Shown piece after piece: positions 44,755 to 52,637 of a stretch of DNA of 64,000 bases. The notes under the pieces are model-generated. The model made no database searches and was not told the origin of the DNA. It worked only from the letters and a program-made list of their open reading frames with translations. The stretch is from contig NZ_CP039424.1 of assembly GCF_005877055.1 (NCBI RefSeq), positions 2,046,001-2,110,000 on the forward strand. The letters run 5' to 3'. The position numbers were made by a program, and so were the translations under genes. Position 1 is the stretch's first letter, and each line of letters opens with the position of its first letter. The stretch is from Citricoccus sp. SGAir0253. Lineage in GTDB: Bacteria > Actinomycetota > Actinomycetes > Actinomycetales > Micrococcaceae.

Positions 44755-46367
44755 GCCGTGTGCTCTCCTTCGCCGCGGCGCCGCAGGTACAGCGCGGTGT
44801 CCACGTCCTCGGCGACCGGCCGGTCCGCTCCGCGCAGGTCGGCGATGGTCCAGGCCAGGCGCAGCACCCGCGCGTGGCCCCGGGCGGTGAGCTCGGCGCG
44901 GTCGACGGCGTCGTCCGCGGCGGCCCGTGCGGCGGGATCCACCGCGAGCGGGCCCTCCCGCAGCAGGCCTGCCGGCACCTCGGCGTTGCGGTGCAGCCCC
45001 AGGGGCGCGAGCCGCCGGGCCTGCCGGTCCACCGCCGCCAGGACGCGGGCCCGGACCGTCGCCGAGCCCTCGCCGGCCGGCCCCGAGGTCAGCGCCGCGG
45101 CGTCCACGGCGGGGACGGTGACCTGGAGGTCCACCCGGTCCAGCAGCGGGCCGGAGAGCCGGCCCGCATACCGCCGCCGCTGCAGGGCCGTGCACCGGCA
45201 CCGGCTGCCGCGTTCCCCGCCCCATCCGCACGGGCAGGGATTGGCGGCGAGCACGAGCTGGAAGCGGGCCGGGTAGCGGACCGTCCCGCCGGAGCGGTGC
45301 AGCACCACCGCTCCGGACTCGAGCGGCTGGCGCAGGGCATCGAGCACGCGCCGGTCGAACTCGGGCGCCTCGTCGAGGAACAGCACGCCCCCGTGGGCCA
45401 GGGACGCCGCCCCCGGGCGGGCGATCCCGGACCCGCCGCCGACGAGCGCCGCCATCGACGCCGAGTGGTGCGGGGCCTGGAACGGGGCGCCGCGCACGAG
45501 CCCCGTCCGGTCCTGGACCCGCCCGCTGAGGGAGCGCACCGCCGTGGCCTCCAGCGCCGTGCGGTCGTCCAGCGGCGGCAGGATGCCCGGCAGCCGTTCG
45601 GCCAGCATCGTCTTGCCCGCCCCCGGGCTGCCCTCCAGCAGCAGGTGGTGACCGCCGGCCGCGGCCACCTCGAGCGCGAACCGGGCCTCGTGCTGGCCCG
45701 AGACGTCCCGCAGGTCCGCGGCGGGTGCCGCACCCTCCGCGGGGGCAGCGGGGGCCCCGGAGGCCTCGCCCGCACCCCCCACCGGTGGCGTGCCACCCCC
45801 GACGAGCGCCGCGTCCTGGGCGGGCGGGACGACGGTCGGGGCCTCCGGCTCGCCGCCGAACGCGCGGATGACCTCGTGCAGGCTCCCGTAGCCGCGCACC
45901 CGCGCGCCGGGGACGAGGGCGGCCTCCGCCACGGACTCCCGGGCCACCACCACCTCGGGGTGCCCCGCGTCCACGGCCGCCATGACGCTGGGCAGGATCC
46001 CCGGGGCGTGGCGCAGCCGTCCGTCCAGGCCCAGCTCGGCCAGGAACACGGGGCCGTCCGCGTGCCGCACCTGGCCGTCGGCGGCGTAGCTCGCCATCAC
46101 GATGGCCAGGTCGAAGCCCGGTCCGCGCTTGTGCAGGGCGGCGGGCACGAGGTTGACCGTGAGGTGGCGCCGCGTGAGGGGCAGGCCCGAGTTGCGGGCC
46201 GCCGCCTTGATCCGGTCCCGGCTCTCCTGCAGCGACTGGTCCGGCAGCCCCAGCAGGACGAAGCCGGGCAGGGTCTGGCCGATGTCCGCCTCCACCTCCA
46301 CGAGGTGGCCGTGCATGCCGGTGAGCGCGACCGCGAGGGTGCGCCCCATGACCGTCACCGCGCTCAT
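44751..46367 (-). CDS. comM: ComM-type Mg-chelatase-like AAA+ ATPase (YifB)
   Basis: Hexameric helicase that promotes branch migration during transformation. 538 residues. N-terminal ChlI domain (GMHGHLVEVEADIGQTLPGF, then RHLTVNLVPAALHKRGPGFD). AAA+ core: Walker A LLEGSPGAGKTMLAERL, then HHSASMAALVGGG, Walker B GGVLFLDEAPEF. A Cys-rich zinc-like patch ANPCPCGWGG with RCRC follows. The C-terminal lid ends LRLAWTIADLRGADRP. A 50-residue Ala/Gly/Pro insert sits between ChlI and AAA domains (about residues 180-230). ATG overlaps the yraN stop by four bases and its stop overlaps dprA. Confidence 0.95.
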   Translation of the reverse strand: MSAVTVMGRTLAVALTGMHGHLVEVEADIGQTLPGFVLLGLPDQSLQESRDRIKAAARNSGLPLTRRHLTVNLVPAALHKRGPGFDLAIVMASYAADGQVRHADGPVFLAELGLDGRLRHAPGILPSVMAAVDAGHPEVVVARESVAEAALVPGARVRGYGSLHEVIRAFGGEPEAPTVVPPAQDAALVGGGTPPVGGAGEASGAPAAPAEGAAPAADLRDVSGQHEARFALEVAAAGGHHLLLEGSPGAGKTMLAERLPGILPPLDDRTALEATAVRSLSGRVQDRTGLVRGAPFQAPHHSASMAALVGGGSGIARPGAASLAHGGVLFLDEAPEFDRRVLDALRQPLESGAVVLHRSGGTVRYPARFQLVLAANPCPCGWGGERGSRCRCTALQRRRYAGRLSGPLLDRVDLQVTVPAVDAAALTSGPAGEGSATVRARVLAAVDRQARRLAPLGLHRNAEVPAGLLREGPLAVDPAARAAADDAVDRAELTARGHARVLRLAWTIADLRGADRPVAEDVDTALYLRRRGEGEHTA

Positions 46368-46816
46368 GGCCGCACGTCCCGCAGGACCTCGACGCCCAAC
46401 CCGCCGCCGGCCGGCAGCAGCACGGACACGGCGTCCACCCGCCACCCCGCCAGCCGCCCGGCGCCGGGGTGGGCGGCCGCCCACTGGTGGGCCAGGGAGT
46501 ACAGCCGGCGGAGCTTGCGCGGGGTGATCGCCTCGAGGGGGTGGCCGAAGCCGGTCCCCCGGCGGGTCTTGACCTCCACGGCCACCCACCAGCCCTGGTG
46601 GATCGCCACCAGGTCCAGCTCGCCGTCGCGGCCGCGCCAGTTCCGGTCCACGACCTGGTAGCCCTGGTCCTCGAGCCAGCGGGCGGCGACGTCCTCGCCG
46701 AACCGGCCGAGCGCCGTGTGCGCCGAGGACGCCCCGGCGCCCCTCCCCGTGTCCCTGGCCGGACTGCTGCCCGTGCCCCTCCTGCTGCCCGTGACCCTGC
46801 CTGCGGAATGCTGCAT
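46364..46816 (-). CDS. YraN-family (UPF0102) endonuclease-like protein
   Basis: A 150-residue restriction-endonuclease-fold protein of the UPF0102/YraN family. Core motifs: LGRFGEDVAARWLEDQGYQV, then DGELDLVAIHQGWWVAVEVK, the E...D...E-x-K nuclease signature, followed by TRRGTGFGHPLEAIT. The N-terminal 35 residues (Ser/Arg/Gly rich) are an extension over the usual 120. Start chosen because GGAGGTGG lies just upstream of the ATG at 46816. First gene of the coupled yraN-comM-dprA-xerC group; family members are thought to process DNA, but the activity is not established. Confidence 0.92.
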   Translation of the reverse strand: MQHSAGRVTGSRRGTGSSPARDTGRGAGASSAHTALGRFGEDVAARWLEDQGYQVVDRNWRGRDGELDLVAIHQGWWVAVEVKTRRGTGFGHPLEAITPRKLRRLYSLAHQWAAAHPGAGRLAGWRVDAVSVLLPAGGGLGVEVLRDVRP

Positions 46817-46923
46817 GGCTCCACCTCCGCGACCAGCCTCGCCGGGCCGGCGGCGCGACGGGCGGCCGGGGCGGCCCGGTGTGGAGGGCGCGCGGGTGAC
46901 CGCGCGGCGTGGAGGAGCCCGGA

Positions 46924-47250
46924 CTAGCCCAGCGCGGGGCCGTCCTGGGGCAGCTGGAGGTCGTCGCGCTGCGGGAGCTCCTCGACGTTGACGTCCTTGA
47001 AGCTCAGCACGCGCACCCGCTTGACGAAGCGCGCGGTCCGGTAGATGTCCCACACCCACGCGTCCTCGAGCAGGATCTCGAAGAACACCTCCCCGCCCTC
47101 GCTGCGGGCCTTGAGGTCCACGGAGTTGGCCAGGTAGAAGCGGCGCTCGGTCTCGACCACGTACCGGAACAGCCCGACCACGTCGCGGTACTCGCGGTAG
47201 AGCTGCAGCTCCATCTCCGCTTCGTAGTTCTCGAGTTCGTCGCCGCTCAT
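46924..47250 (-). CDS. DUF2469 protein
   Basis: A small acidic actinobacterial protein (108 residues) of unknown function. It is almost entirely the conserved DUF2469 domain: ENYEAEMELQLYREYRDVVG, LFRYVVETERRFYLANSVD, EVFFEILLEDAWVWDIYRT, and FVKRVRVLSFKDVNVEEL. No catalytic motif known to me. ATG at 47250 overlaps the rnhB stop by four bases, which together with the conserved start MSGDELENYE fixes the N-terminus over an upstream ATG at 47259. It always sits near rnhB and lepB in this phylum, as here. Confidence 0.92.
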   Translation of the reverse strand: MSGDELENYEAEMELQLYREYRDVVGLFRYVVETERRFYLANSVDLKARSEGGEVFFEILLEDAWVWDIYRTARFVKRVRVLSFKDVNVEELPQRDDLQLPQDGPALG

Positions 47251-48095
47251 GCCGTCCATTCTGCCCCCAGCTCCCCGGTGGCCCCGTCCCATGACAGCGC
47301 CGACTGGCCGGGGACGGGCATCCGTGCCGTTCCCCGGCCCGGATCCGCGGGGGCCGCGGTGCCGGGGGCCTCGGCCCCGGGCAGCAGCCGCCAGCTGAGC
47401 CGGTGGTGCGGGCTCGGCCCGCGCTCCACGAGGGCCCGCCGGTGGGCGGCGGCGCCGTAGCCCTTGTTGCCGTCCCAGCCGTACGCGGGGTGCTCCGCGG
47501 CGAGCCGGGTCATCAGCGCGTCCCGCTCCACCTTCGCCAGGATCGAGGCGGCCGCCACGGTGGCGCAGCGCGCATCGGCCTTGACCTGCAGGTGGACCCG
47601 TCCCGGGCCGGCGGCCAGGCCGGCGCACTCCGGCCGCGGCGCGCGCGGCAGCCAGTCGTCGCGGCCGTCCAGCACGAGCGCGTCCGGCTGGGCCCCCAGC
47701 GCCGTGACCACCTCGTGCCAGGCCCGGCGCCCGGCGAGGGCGAGGGCACCAGAGATCCCGTACCGGTCGATCTCCCCGGGCGCGGCGTGGCCGACGGCGG
47801 CCGCGGCACCCCACGCCAGCACCTCCGGGACCAGCGCCTCGCGGCGGGCCGGGCTGAGCGCCTTGGAGTCGCGCACCGCCGGGACGGGGCCGGCGTCGGG
47901 AAGGCGGACGACGACGACGCCGACGCTCACGGGGCCGGCCAGCGCGCCCCGGCCGACCTCGTCCATGCCGGCCACGAGCGCGCCGCCCTGCGGCCGGCCG
48001 GCCACGAGGGAGGCCTCGAGGTCGAGCCCGGGCAGCGGGGCCGGCGTCCGGCGGGCGGCCGAGCGGCGGGTCCGGGCCGGTGCCGGGGTGCTCAT
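47247..48095 (-). CDS. rnhB: Ribonuclease HII
   Basis: Removes RNA from RNA-DNA hybrids and single ribonucleotides from DNA. 282 residues. Metal residues D-E in VAGMDEVGRGALAGPVSVG, D in AVRDSKALSPARR, D in HLQVKADARCATVAAASI with its SILAKV motif, and the final ERDALM region. HPAYGWDGNKGYGAAAHRRA is the family's substrate-binding part. C-terminal 50 residues are a low-complexity tail. ATG overlaps lepB by four bases and its stop overlaps DUF2469 by four bases. A second RNase H (HI-like, fused to VOC) is encoded at 22031-23047. Confidence 0.95.
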   Translation of the reverse strand: MSTPAPARTRRSAARRTPAPLPGLDLEASLVAGRPQGGALVAGMDEVGRGALAGPVSVGVVVVRLPDAGPVPAVRDSKALSPARREALVPEVLAWGAAAAVGHAAPGEIDRYGISGALALAGRRAWHEVVTALGAQPDALVLDGRDDWLPRAPRPECAGLAAGPGRVHLQVKADARCATVAAASILAKVERDALMTRLAAEHPAYGWDGNKGYGAAAHRRALVERGPSPHHRLSWRLLPGAEAPGTAAPADPGRGTARMPVPGQSALSWDGATGELGAEWTA

Positions 48096-48961
48096 CCGGC
48101 GCCGGCTCCCGCTGCGCGCGCCGCCGCCGGGTCCGGCACGTCCGCGAACGCCTCGCGGTCCCCGCCGGCATCGCCCCAGCGGGAGACGGGCCAGGCGATG
48201 ACCTCCGCGCGGCCGGTGACGTCGTCCAGGTCGATGAAGCCCCCGCCCGGGCCGTCCCGGTGCATGCGGGAGTCCGCGGAGGCGTCCCGGTGGTCGCCCA
48301 TGACCCACACGTGGCCCTCCGGGACGGTGACGGTGAAGGGGATGTCCGAGGGCGCCGAACCGGGGTGCAGGTAGGGCTCGTCCACGGGCTCGCCGTTGAC
48401 GACGACGCGCCCGTCGGCCGAGCAGCACTCGACCGTGTCCCCGGGCATCCCGATGATCCGCTTGACGAGGTGCTGCTCGGAGGAGTCCGGCAGCAGCCCG
48501 ATGAACTCGAGGGCCTGCTGGGCCCCGTTCGCCGGCTGGGGCGCGGGCTCGCCGAGCCAGCCCTTGGTGTCCTGGAAGACGATGACGTCGCCGCGGTCCA
48601 CCCCGAACGGGCCGGGCACCAGCAGGTTGACGAAGATCCGGTCGTTCACCTGCAGGGTCTGCTCCATGGACCCGGAGGGGATGTAGTAGGCACGGAAGAG
48701 GAACGTCTTGACCAGGAACGAGGCCAGGATGGTGATGAGGACGATCAGGACGATCTCGCGCACCGCGAGCCACGCGCGGCGGCCGACGGAGGGCCGGGCC
48801 GCGGGGCGGGCGGCGGCGGGTGCCGCGGCGGGGGTCCCGGTCGGCGCGGGGGCCGCCGGGTCGCCGGTCGCGCCCGCCGTCCCGCCCCCCTCGAGGGTGG
48901 CGCGGGTGTCCTCGGGGCCGTCCGGGGCGTCCTGCGCCCGCCGGGTGTACTCCTGGCCCAT
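48092..48961 (-). CDS. lepB: Type I signal peptidase LepB, copy 1
   Basis: Cleaves signal peptides of exported proteins; membrane-anchored, 289 residues. After an Ala/Pro-rich cytosolic stretch comes one membrane span (EIVLIVLITILASFLVKTFL). Catalytic Ser in YYIPSGSMEQTLQVNDRIFV, Lys in LVKRIIGMPGDTVECC, and the box VPEGHVWVMGDHRDASADSR (here GDHR in place of the usual GDNR). ATG at 48961 is used because GGAGAGGA stands seven bases before it; an in-frame GTG at 48994 would add 11 residues. Overlaps rnhB by four bases and follows the second lepB by 34 bases. Confidence 0.94.
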   Translation of the reverse strand: MGQEYTRRAQDAPDGPEDTRATLEGGGTAGATGDPAAPAPTGTPAAAPAAARPAARPSVGRRAWLAVREIVLIVLITILASFLVKTFLFRAYYIPSGSMEQTLQVNDRIFVNLLVPGPFGVDRGDVIVFQDTKGWLGEPAPQPANGAQQALEFIGLLPDSSEQHLVKRIIGMPGDTVECCSADGRVVVNGEPVDEPYLHPGSAPSDIPFTVTVPEGHVWVMGDHRDASADSRMHRDGPGGGFIDLDDVTGRAEVIAWPVSRWGDAGGDREAFADVPDPAAARAAGAGAG

Positions 48962-48995
48962 CTCGCCGTCCTCTCCGCTGGTCCGGCTGTCCACT

Positions 48996-49619
48996 CTACC
49001 GCCCGCCCGGCTCGATCGCCGTCCGGCGGCCGGGCGGCCAGGCGATGGACTGCACGCGGCCGATGACCTTCGACTCCGGGACCATCCCGCCGCCCGGGGC
49101 GCCGAGCAGCGACCGGGAGTCCACCGAGGCGTGCCGGTTGTCCCCCAGCAGGAACAGCCGGCCCCCGGGCACCTCGGCCGTGAACTCCACCCGGGAGGCC
49201 GGCGGCGGGCCGGCGAGGTAGTCCTCGGCGACCTCCTCGCCGTCGACCTCGAGCAGGCCCTCCGGCGAGCAGCAGGAGACGGTGTCCCCGCCCACCCCGG
49301 CCACGCGCTTGACGTAGGCCGTCGTGTCCGGCGCCAGCCCGAGCCACTGCAGGGCCTCCTCGGTGCCGCGCAGCACGGCCGGCCGGCCGTCGTAGGGCGC
49401 GAAGCTGCCCTCGCCGTCCACGACGACGAGGTCCCCGCGCGCCACGGGGACGTGGTCGTAGGCGTGACGGTCCACGCTGATGCGGTCCCCCGCCTGCAGC
49501 AGTGGCTCCATGGACCCCGAGGGGACGAGGTACAGGTCCGCCACGGTGCTGCGCAGCACCGCGGAGGCCAGCAGCGCCAGCACGACGACGGCGCCCACCG
49601 CCGCGGCGCCGACCGGCAC
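48996..49619 (-). CDS. Type I signal peptidase LepB, copy 2
   Basis: Second signal peptidase, about 207 residues: one N-terminal membrane span (VGAAAVGAVVVLALLASAVL), catalytic Ser in YLVPSGSMEPLLQAGDRISV, Lys in TTAYVKRVAGVGGDTVSCC, and the conserved LFLLGDNRHASVDSRSLLG. Start uncertain: the open frame runs back through the rplS terminator and into rplS, so GTG at 49617-49619 after the terminator is preferred, although its Shine-Dalgarno is weak. It lies between rplS and the first lepB. Having two tandem signal peptidases suggests divided substrates. Not closely similar to copy 1 outside the catalytic boxes. Confidence 0.85.
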   Translation of the reverse strand: MPVGAAAVGAVVVLALLASAVLRSTVADLYLVPSGSMEPLLQAGDRISVDRHAYDHVPVARGDLVVVDGEGSFAPYDGRPAVLRGTEEALQWLGLAPDTTAYVKRVAGVGGDTVSCCSPEGLLEVDGEEVAEDYLAGPPPASRVEFTAEVPGGRLFLLGDNRHASVDSRSLLGAPGGGMVPESKVIGRVQSIAWPPGRRTAIEPGGR

Positions 49620-49650
49620 CCTGCGCCGGCCCGGTTCCCGGGTACGCGAA

Positions 49651-49682
49651 GGGCGCCGGTCCCCCGCGGGGGACCGGCGCCC
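49651..49682 (-). terminator. Terminator of rplS
   Basis: Perfect 15-bp stem GGGCGCCGGTCCCCC / complement with a two-base spacer, 31 bases after the rplS stop and 31 bases before the proposed lepB copy 2 start. Confidence 0.8.
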
Positions 49683-49713
49683 GGTGCGGCCTGGGCCGGG
49701 CTCGACCGTCAGG

Positions 49714-50100
49714 TCAGGCCTTCTTGGCGCCCTTGGCGCCCTTGCCCGTGGTGGTGAAGTCGCGCTTCTCCTTGATCTTGGCGGCCTTGCCGTGGCGGTC
49801 GCGCATGTAGTACAGCTTGGCGCGGCGCACGTCACCACGGGTGACGAGCTCGATCTTGTCGATGACCGGGGAGTTCACCGGGAAGGTGCGCTCCACGCCG
49901 ACGCCGAAGGAGACCTTGCGGACGCGGAAGGTCTCGCGCACGCCGTGGCCCTGGCGGCCCATGACGAAGCCCTGGAAGACCTGGACGCGGGCGGTCTTGC
50001 CCTCGACGATGTTCACGTGCACCTTGACGGTGTCGCCGGGACGGAAGTCGGGGACGTCGGTGCGCAGCGAGGCGGCATCGAGGGAGTCGAGGATATGCAT
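49714..50100 (-). CDS. rplS: 50S ribosomal protein bL19
   Basis: Ribosomal protein at the 30S-50S interface. 128 residues: [58 protein letters not shown], and [20 protein letters not shown], followed by a Lys/Gly/Ala tail a little longer than usual. ATG at 50100 preceded by AGGAG at eight bases. It has its own promoter-like sequence about 190 bases upstream and a strong terminator, so although trmD lies next to it, it can be transcribed alone. Confidence 0.97.
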   Translation of the reverse strand: MHILDSLDAASLRTDVPDFRPGDTVKVHVNIVEGKTARVQVFQGFVMGRQGHGVRETFRVRKVSFGVGVERTFPVNSPVIDKIELVTRGDVRRAKLYYMRDRHGKAAKIKEKRDFTTTGKGAKGAKKA

Positions 50101-50289
50101 GCTGGTACTCCTGGTGGACGCCACAGGTCATCCACGTGGTCGGTGGCACGCCGGCCGGTGCTCCGGGAGCGGAGCGTCGGGATGGGCGTGCCCGGGCTGG
50201 GGACCGGTCCGCCCGTGGCGGGCGCCGGCTGGCCACACTGTCGGCATCCGCCCCCTGTGGCAGGTCGGATGTCCAGTTGACACAGCGGT

Positions 50290-50321
50290 CCATTATGCCA
50301 GATCACCCGGGGCGCTGCCAG
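50290..50321 (-). promoter_or_regulatory. Promoter of rplS
   Basis: On the minus strand CTGGCA and CATAAT are separated by 18 bases (-10 at 50292-50297); start near 50285, leaving a leader of about 185 nt. The sequence around the -10, TCTGGCATAATGG, recurs with one change upstream of rpsP. Confidence 0.55.
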
Positions 50322-50331
50322 CCGGGGGGCC

Positions 50332-51045
50332 TCAGTCGGCGGCGGGGTCCGGGAGCAGGTCCGGGCGGCGCCGGCGCGTGCGCTCGAGCTGCTGCTCGCG
50401 GCGCCACGCGGCCACCCGGCCGTGGTCACCGGAGAGCAGCACGTCCGGCACCTCGTGCCCCCGCCAGGAGGAGGGCTTCGTGTACACGGGGTACTCCAGC
50501 AGCCCGTCGCTGTGGGACTCCTCGACGAGGGACTCGGGATTGCCCACGACGCCGGGCACGAGCCGGCCGATCGCCTCGATCATCGCCAGCGCGGCCACCT
50601 CGCCGCCGTTGAGGACGTAGTCCCCGAGCGAGACGAGCCGCACCTCGAAGAGCTCCCGCGCCCAGTGGAACAGCCGCTCGTCGATCCCCTCGTACCGCCC
50701 GCAGGCCACCACGAGGTGGTCGGCGGCGGACAGCTCCTGGGCCACGGACTGGCGGAACAGCTCGCCCGAGGGCGTGGGCACGAGCAGGACGGGGCGGCCG
50801 AGGCCGGCCGAGCGGCCGGCCTCGGCGATGGACTCCAGGGCCAGCGCCCACGGCTCCGGCTTCATGACCATCCCCGCGCCGCCGCCGTACGGGGTGTCGT
50901 CCACCGTGCGGTGCCGGTCGACGGTGTGGTCGCGCAGGTCGTGGACGTGGATCTCCAGCAGCCCGTCACGGCGGGCCTTGCCGATGAGCGAGACGTCGAG
51001 GGCCGAGAGGTACTCGGGGAAGATGGTGACGACGTCGATCCTCAC
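50332..51045 (-). CDS. trmD: tRNA (guanine-N1)-methyltransferase TrmD
   Basis: Methylates G37 of tRNAs to keep the reading frame. 237 residues, SPOUT fold with the deep trefoil knot: [20 protein letters not shown] at the start, [54 protein letters not shown] (knot/SAM loop), and [21 protein letters not shown] start overlaps the rimM stop by four bases. Together with rimM, rpsP and rplS it forms the classical translation group; hairpins between khpA and rimM suggest that rimM-trmD may be a separate transcription unit. Confidence 0.97.
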   Translation of the reverse strand: MRIDVVTIFPEYLSALDVSLIGKARRDGLLEIHVHDLRDHTVDRHRTVDDTPYGGGAGMVMKPEPWALALESIAEAGRSAGLGRPVLLVPTPSGELFRQSVAQELSAADHLVVACGRYEGIDERLFHWARELFEVRLVSLGDYVLNGGEVAALAMIEAIGRLVPGVVGNPESLVEESHSDGLLEYPVYTKPSSWRGHEVPDVLLSGDHGRVAAWRREQQLERTRRRRPDLLPDPAAD

Positions 51046-51599
51046 GCCCGGCCGTCCTCCGGCTCGTTCAGGCCCAGCAGGCCGGGCGGCGGGTCGAGGG
51101 TGACGGTGCCGGCCTCGAGGTCCACCGCGGGGACGATCTCCTCGACGAACGGCACGAGCGCCTCGGTCCCGGAGTCCAGGCCCACCTCCAGCAGGTCCTG
51201 CACCTCGCCGGTGACCAGGCCGGTCACGGCCCCGACGCGTTCCCCGTCCACCAGGACGGCCAGCCCGACGAGGTCCTCCTCGTACCAGCCCTCGTCCTCC
51301 CCCGGGGCGTCCGGCTCGGCGTACAGCTCGGTGCCGCGCAGCTCCTCCGCGCCGTTGCGGTCGGAGACCTCCTCGAAGCCGAGCAGCAGGATGTCCTTGT
51401 TCCAGCGCGCCCGTGCCACGGTCAGCTCGCCGTCCCGGCCCCCGCGCCCCCGCCGGCCCTCGAGCACCGCGCCGGGGACGAAGCGCTCCTCGGGCTCGTC
51501 GGTGAACAGCTGCACCGTGACGTCCCCGCGGATGCCGTGGGGCTTGCCGATGCGGGCCACGCGGACGTGGTCCTGCGGCCGGGACGTGCTCTCGGGCAT
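51042..51599 (-). CDS. rimM: 16S rRNA processing protein RimM
   Basis: Assembly factor for the 30S head that binds ribosomal protein uS19. 185 residues. N-terminal RimM domain: [32 protein letters not shown], then the PRC-barrel half starting [20 protein letters not shown] and [20 protein letters not shown]. The end DPPPGLL is typical. ATG at 51599 with GAGAGGA upstream. Couples to trmD by a four-base overlap. Separated from khpA by 146 bases containing two hairpins. Confidence 0.96.
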   Translation of the reverse strand: MPESTSRPQDHVRVARIGKPHGIRGDVTVQLFTDEPEERFVPGAVLEGRRGRGGRDGELTVARARWNKDILLLGFEEVSDRNGAEELRGTELYAEPDAPGEDEGWYEEDLVGLAVLVDGERVGAVTGLVTGEVQDLLEVGLDSGTEALVPFVEEIVPAVDLEAGTVTLDPPPGLLGLNEPEDGRA

Positions 51600-51655
51600 G
51601 GCGGGGTTCCTCTCGGTTCGGGGGTCCGGGGCTCGGCCCGGTCGGGCGGGACGAC

Positions 51656-51693
51656 GATGGCCCGCGTCCGGACGGATCCGGGCACGGGCCATC
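51656..51693 (-). promoter_or_regulatory. Hairpin between khpA and rimM
   Basis: GATGGCCCG (51656-51664) pairs perfectly with CGGGCCATC (51685-51693). Lies next to a stronger hairpin at 51705-51735; role unknown. Confidence 0.4.
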
Positions 51694-51704
51694 ATGTCAT
51701 GCGA

Positions 51705-51735
51705 CCGCCCGGCCCGCGGGATGCGGGCCGGGCGG
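51705..51735 (-). terminator. Hairpin after khpA
   Basis: CCGCCCGGCCCGC and GCGGGCCGGGCGG, perfect 13-bp stem with loop GGGAT, ten bases after the khpA stop. Confidence 0.7.
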
Positions 51736-51745
51736 TGCCGTGGGG

Positions 51746-51991
51746 CTAGCGGCGGCGGTCGGTGTCCACCACGTCCACGCGGACCGGGTGGCCGGCGAGG
51801 CCGTCCAGCACGGTGCGCAGCGCGGTGGCCGTCCGGCCCTGGCGGCCGATGACCCGGCCGAGGTCCGCGGGGTCCACGCGGACCTCCAGGACCTCTCCAC
51901 GGCGGTTGGTGCGCAGGTCCACCTGGACGTCCTCCGGGGAATCGACGATCCCCCGGACCAGGTGCTCCAGCGCCTCCTGCAGCATGGTCAC
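51746..51991 (-). CDS. khpA: KH-domain RNA-binding protein KhpA
   Basis: A small RNA-binding protein (81 residues) that in other bacteria works with KhpB in cell-division and RNA control. KH core: [39 protein letters not shown] (GxxG-type loop GRQG) and [22 protein letters not shown] at 51991 overlaps the rpsP stop by four bases; ATG at 51985, two codons in, is equally plausible and gives the N-terminus MLQEALEHL seen in relatives. Sits between rpsP and rimM, its standard position in actinobacteria. Confidence 0.94.
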   Translation of the reverse strand: MTMLQEALEHLVRGIVDSPEDVQVDLRTNRRGEVLEVRVDPADLGRVIGRQGRTATALRTVLDGLAGHPVRVDVVDTDRRR

Positions 51992-52422
51992 TCGGACTTC
52001 TCGTCGGCCGGGGCCTCGGCGGTCTCCTCGGAGGACTCCTCGGCCGGGGCCTCGGCGGTCTCCTTCTTGGGGGTGATCGCCTCGGGGATGATGACCGAGC
52101 CCTTCTCCGGGGCCACGAAGGGCTCCTTCGGCTGCTTGGTCTTCAGGGTGCCCTCGGCGCCCGGCAGGCCCTTGAACTTCTGCCAGTCGCCGGTGATCTT
52201 GAGCAGGGCCAGGACCTGGTCGGTGGGCTGGGCGCCCACGGACAGCCAGTACTGGGCGCGCTCGGAGTTCACCTCGATGAACGAGGGCTCCTCGGTGGGG
52301 TGGTACTTGCCGATCTCCTCGATGGCCCGGCCGTCACGGCGGGTGCGGGAGTCGGCGACGACGATGCGGTAGAAGGGTGCGCGCATCTTGCCGAAGCGCT
52401 TCAGGCGGATCTTAACGGCCAC
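51988..52422 (-). CDS. rpsP: 30S ribosomal protein bS16
   Basis: 144 residues. The core is [40 protein letters not shown], and [21 protein letters not shown] 60-residue acidic, Ala/Glu/Pro-rich C-terminal extension (repeated [10 protein letters not shown]-type sequence) follows, longer than in most phyla. GTG start at 52422 with AGGAG 12 bases upstream. A TCTGGCAGAATGG motif about 140 bases upstream is nearly the same as that before rplS. First gene of the rpsP-khpA unit. Confidence 0.97.
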   Translation of the reverse strand: MAVKIRLKRFGKMRAPFYRIVVADSRTRRDGRAIEEIGKYHPTEEPSFIEVNSERAQYWLSVGAQPTDQVLALLKITGDWQKFKGLPGAEGTLKTKQPKEPFVAPEKGSVIIPEAITPKKETAEAPAEESSEETAEAPADEKSE

Positions 52423-52557
52423 GGGTGTGGTAGCTCCTGGTTCTTGGTCTGGGCGCAGCACTGACGCCGGCCGTGGGGTTGGCGCGGGGTCCGGCACTGC
52501 TGACGGAACGACCGTCCGGTGGATAGAGGGTCGCCCGGACGGCGGTTCAGTACCTGC

Positions 52558-52570
52558 CCATTCTGCCAGA
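52558..52570 (-). promoter_or_regulatory. Promoter-like motif upstream of rpsP
   Basis: TCTGGCAGAATGG on the minus strand, with CAGAAT as possible -10; 12 of 13 bases match the rplS promoter motif at 50290-50302. Confidence 0.45.
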
Positions 52571-52595
52571 CTCCCCGCGGATTCTCCTAGCCGGG

Positions 52596-52627
52596 CCCGG
52601 GCGGGCGGTCGGGACCGCCCGCCCGGG
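52596..52627 (-). terminator. Terminator of the VOC gene
   Basis: Perfect 15-bp stem CCCGGGCGGGCGGTC (52596-52610) with 52613-52627, two-base spacer, ten bases after the VOC stop. Separates it from rpsP. Confidence 0.78.
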
Positions 52628-52637
52628 GCCGTCGCGG

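Noticed and set aside
49620-49838. N-terminal extension of lepB copy 2 into rplS
   Set aside because: The frame there is low-complexity, crosses a terminator hairpin and overlaps a conserved ribosomal protein gene.
50277-50282. TTGACA on the plus strand upstream of rplS
   Set aside because: No plus-strand gene follows and no -10 stands at proper spacing; the minus-strand promoter at the same place explains the AT-rich patch.
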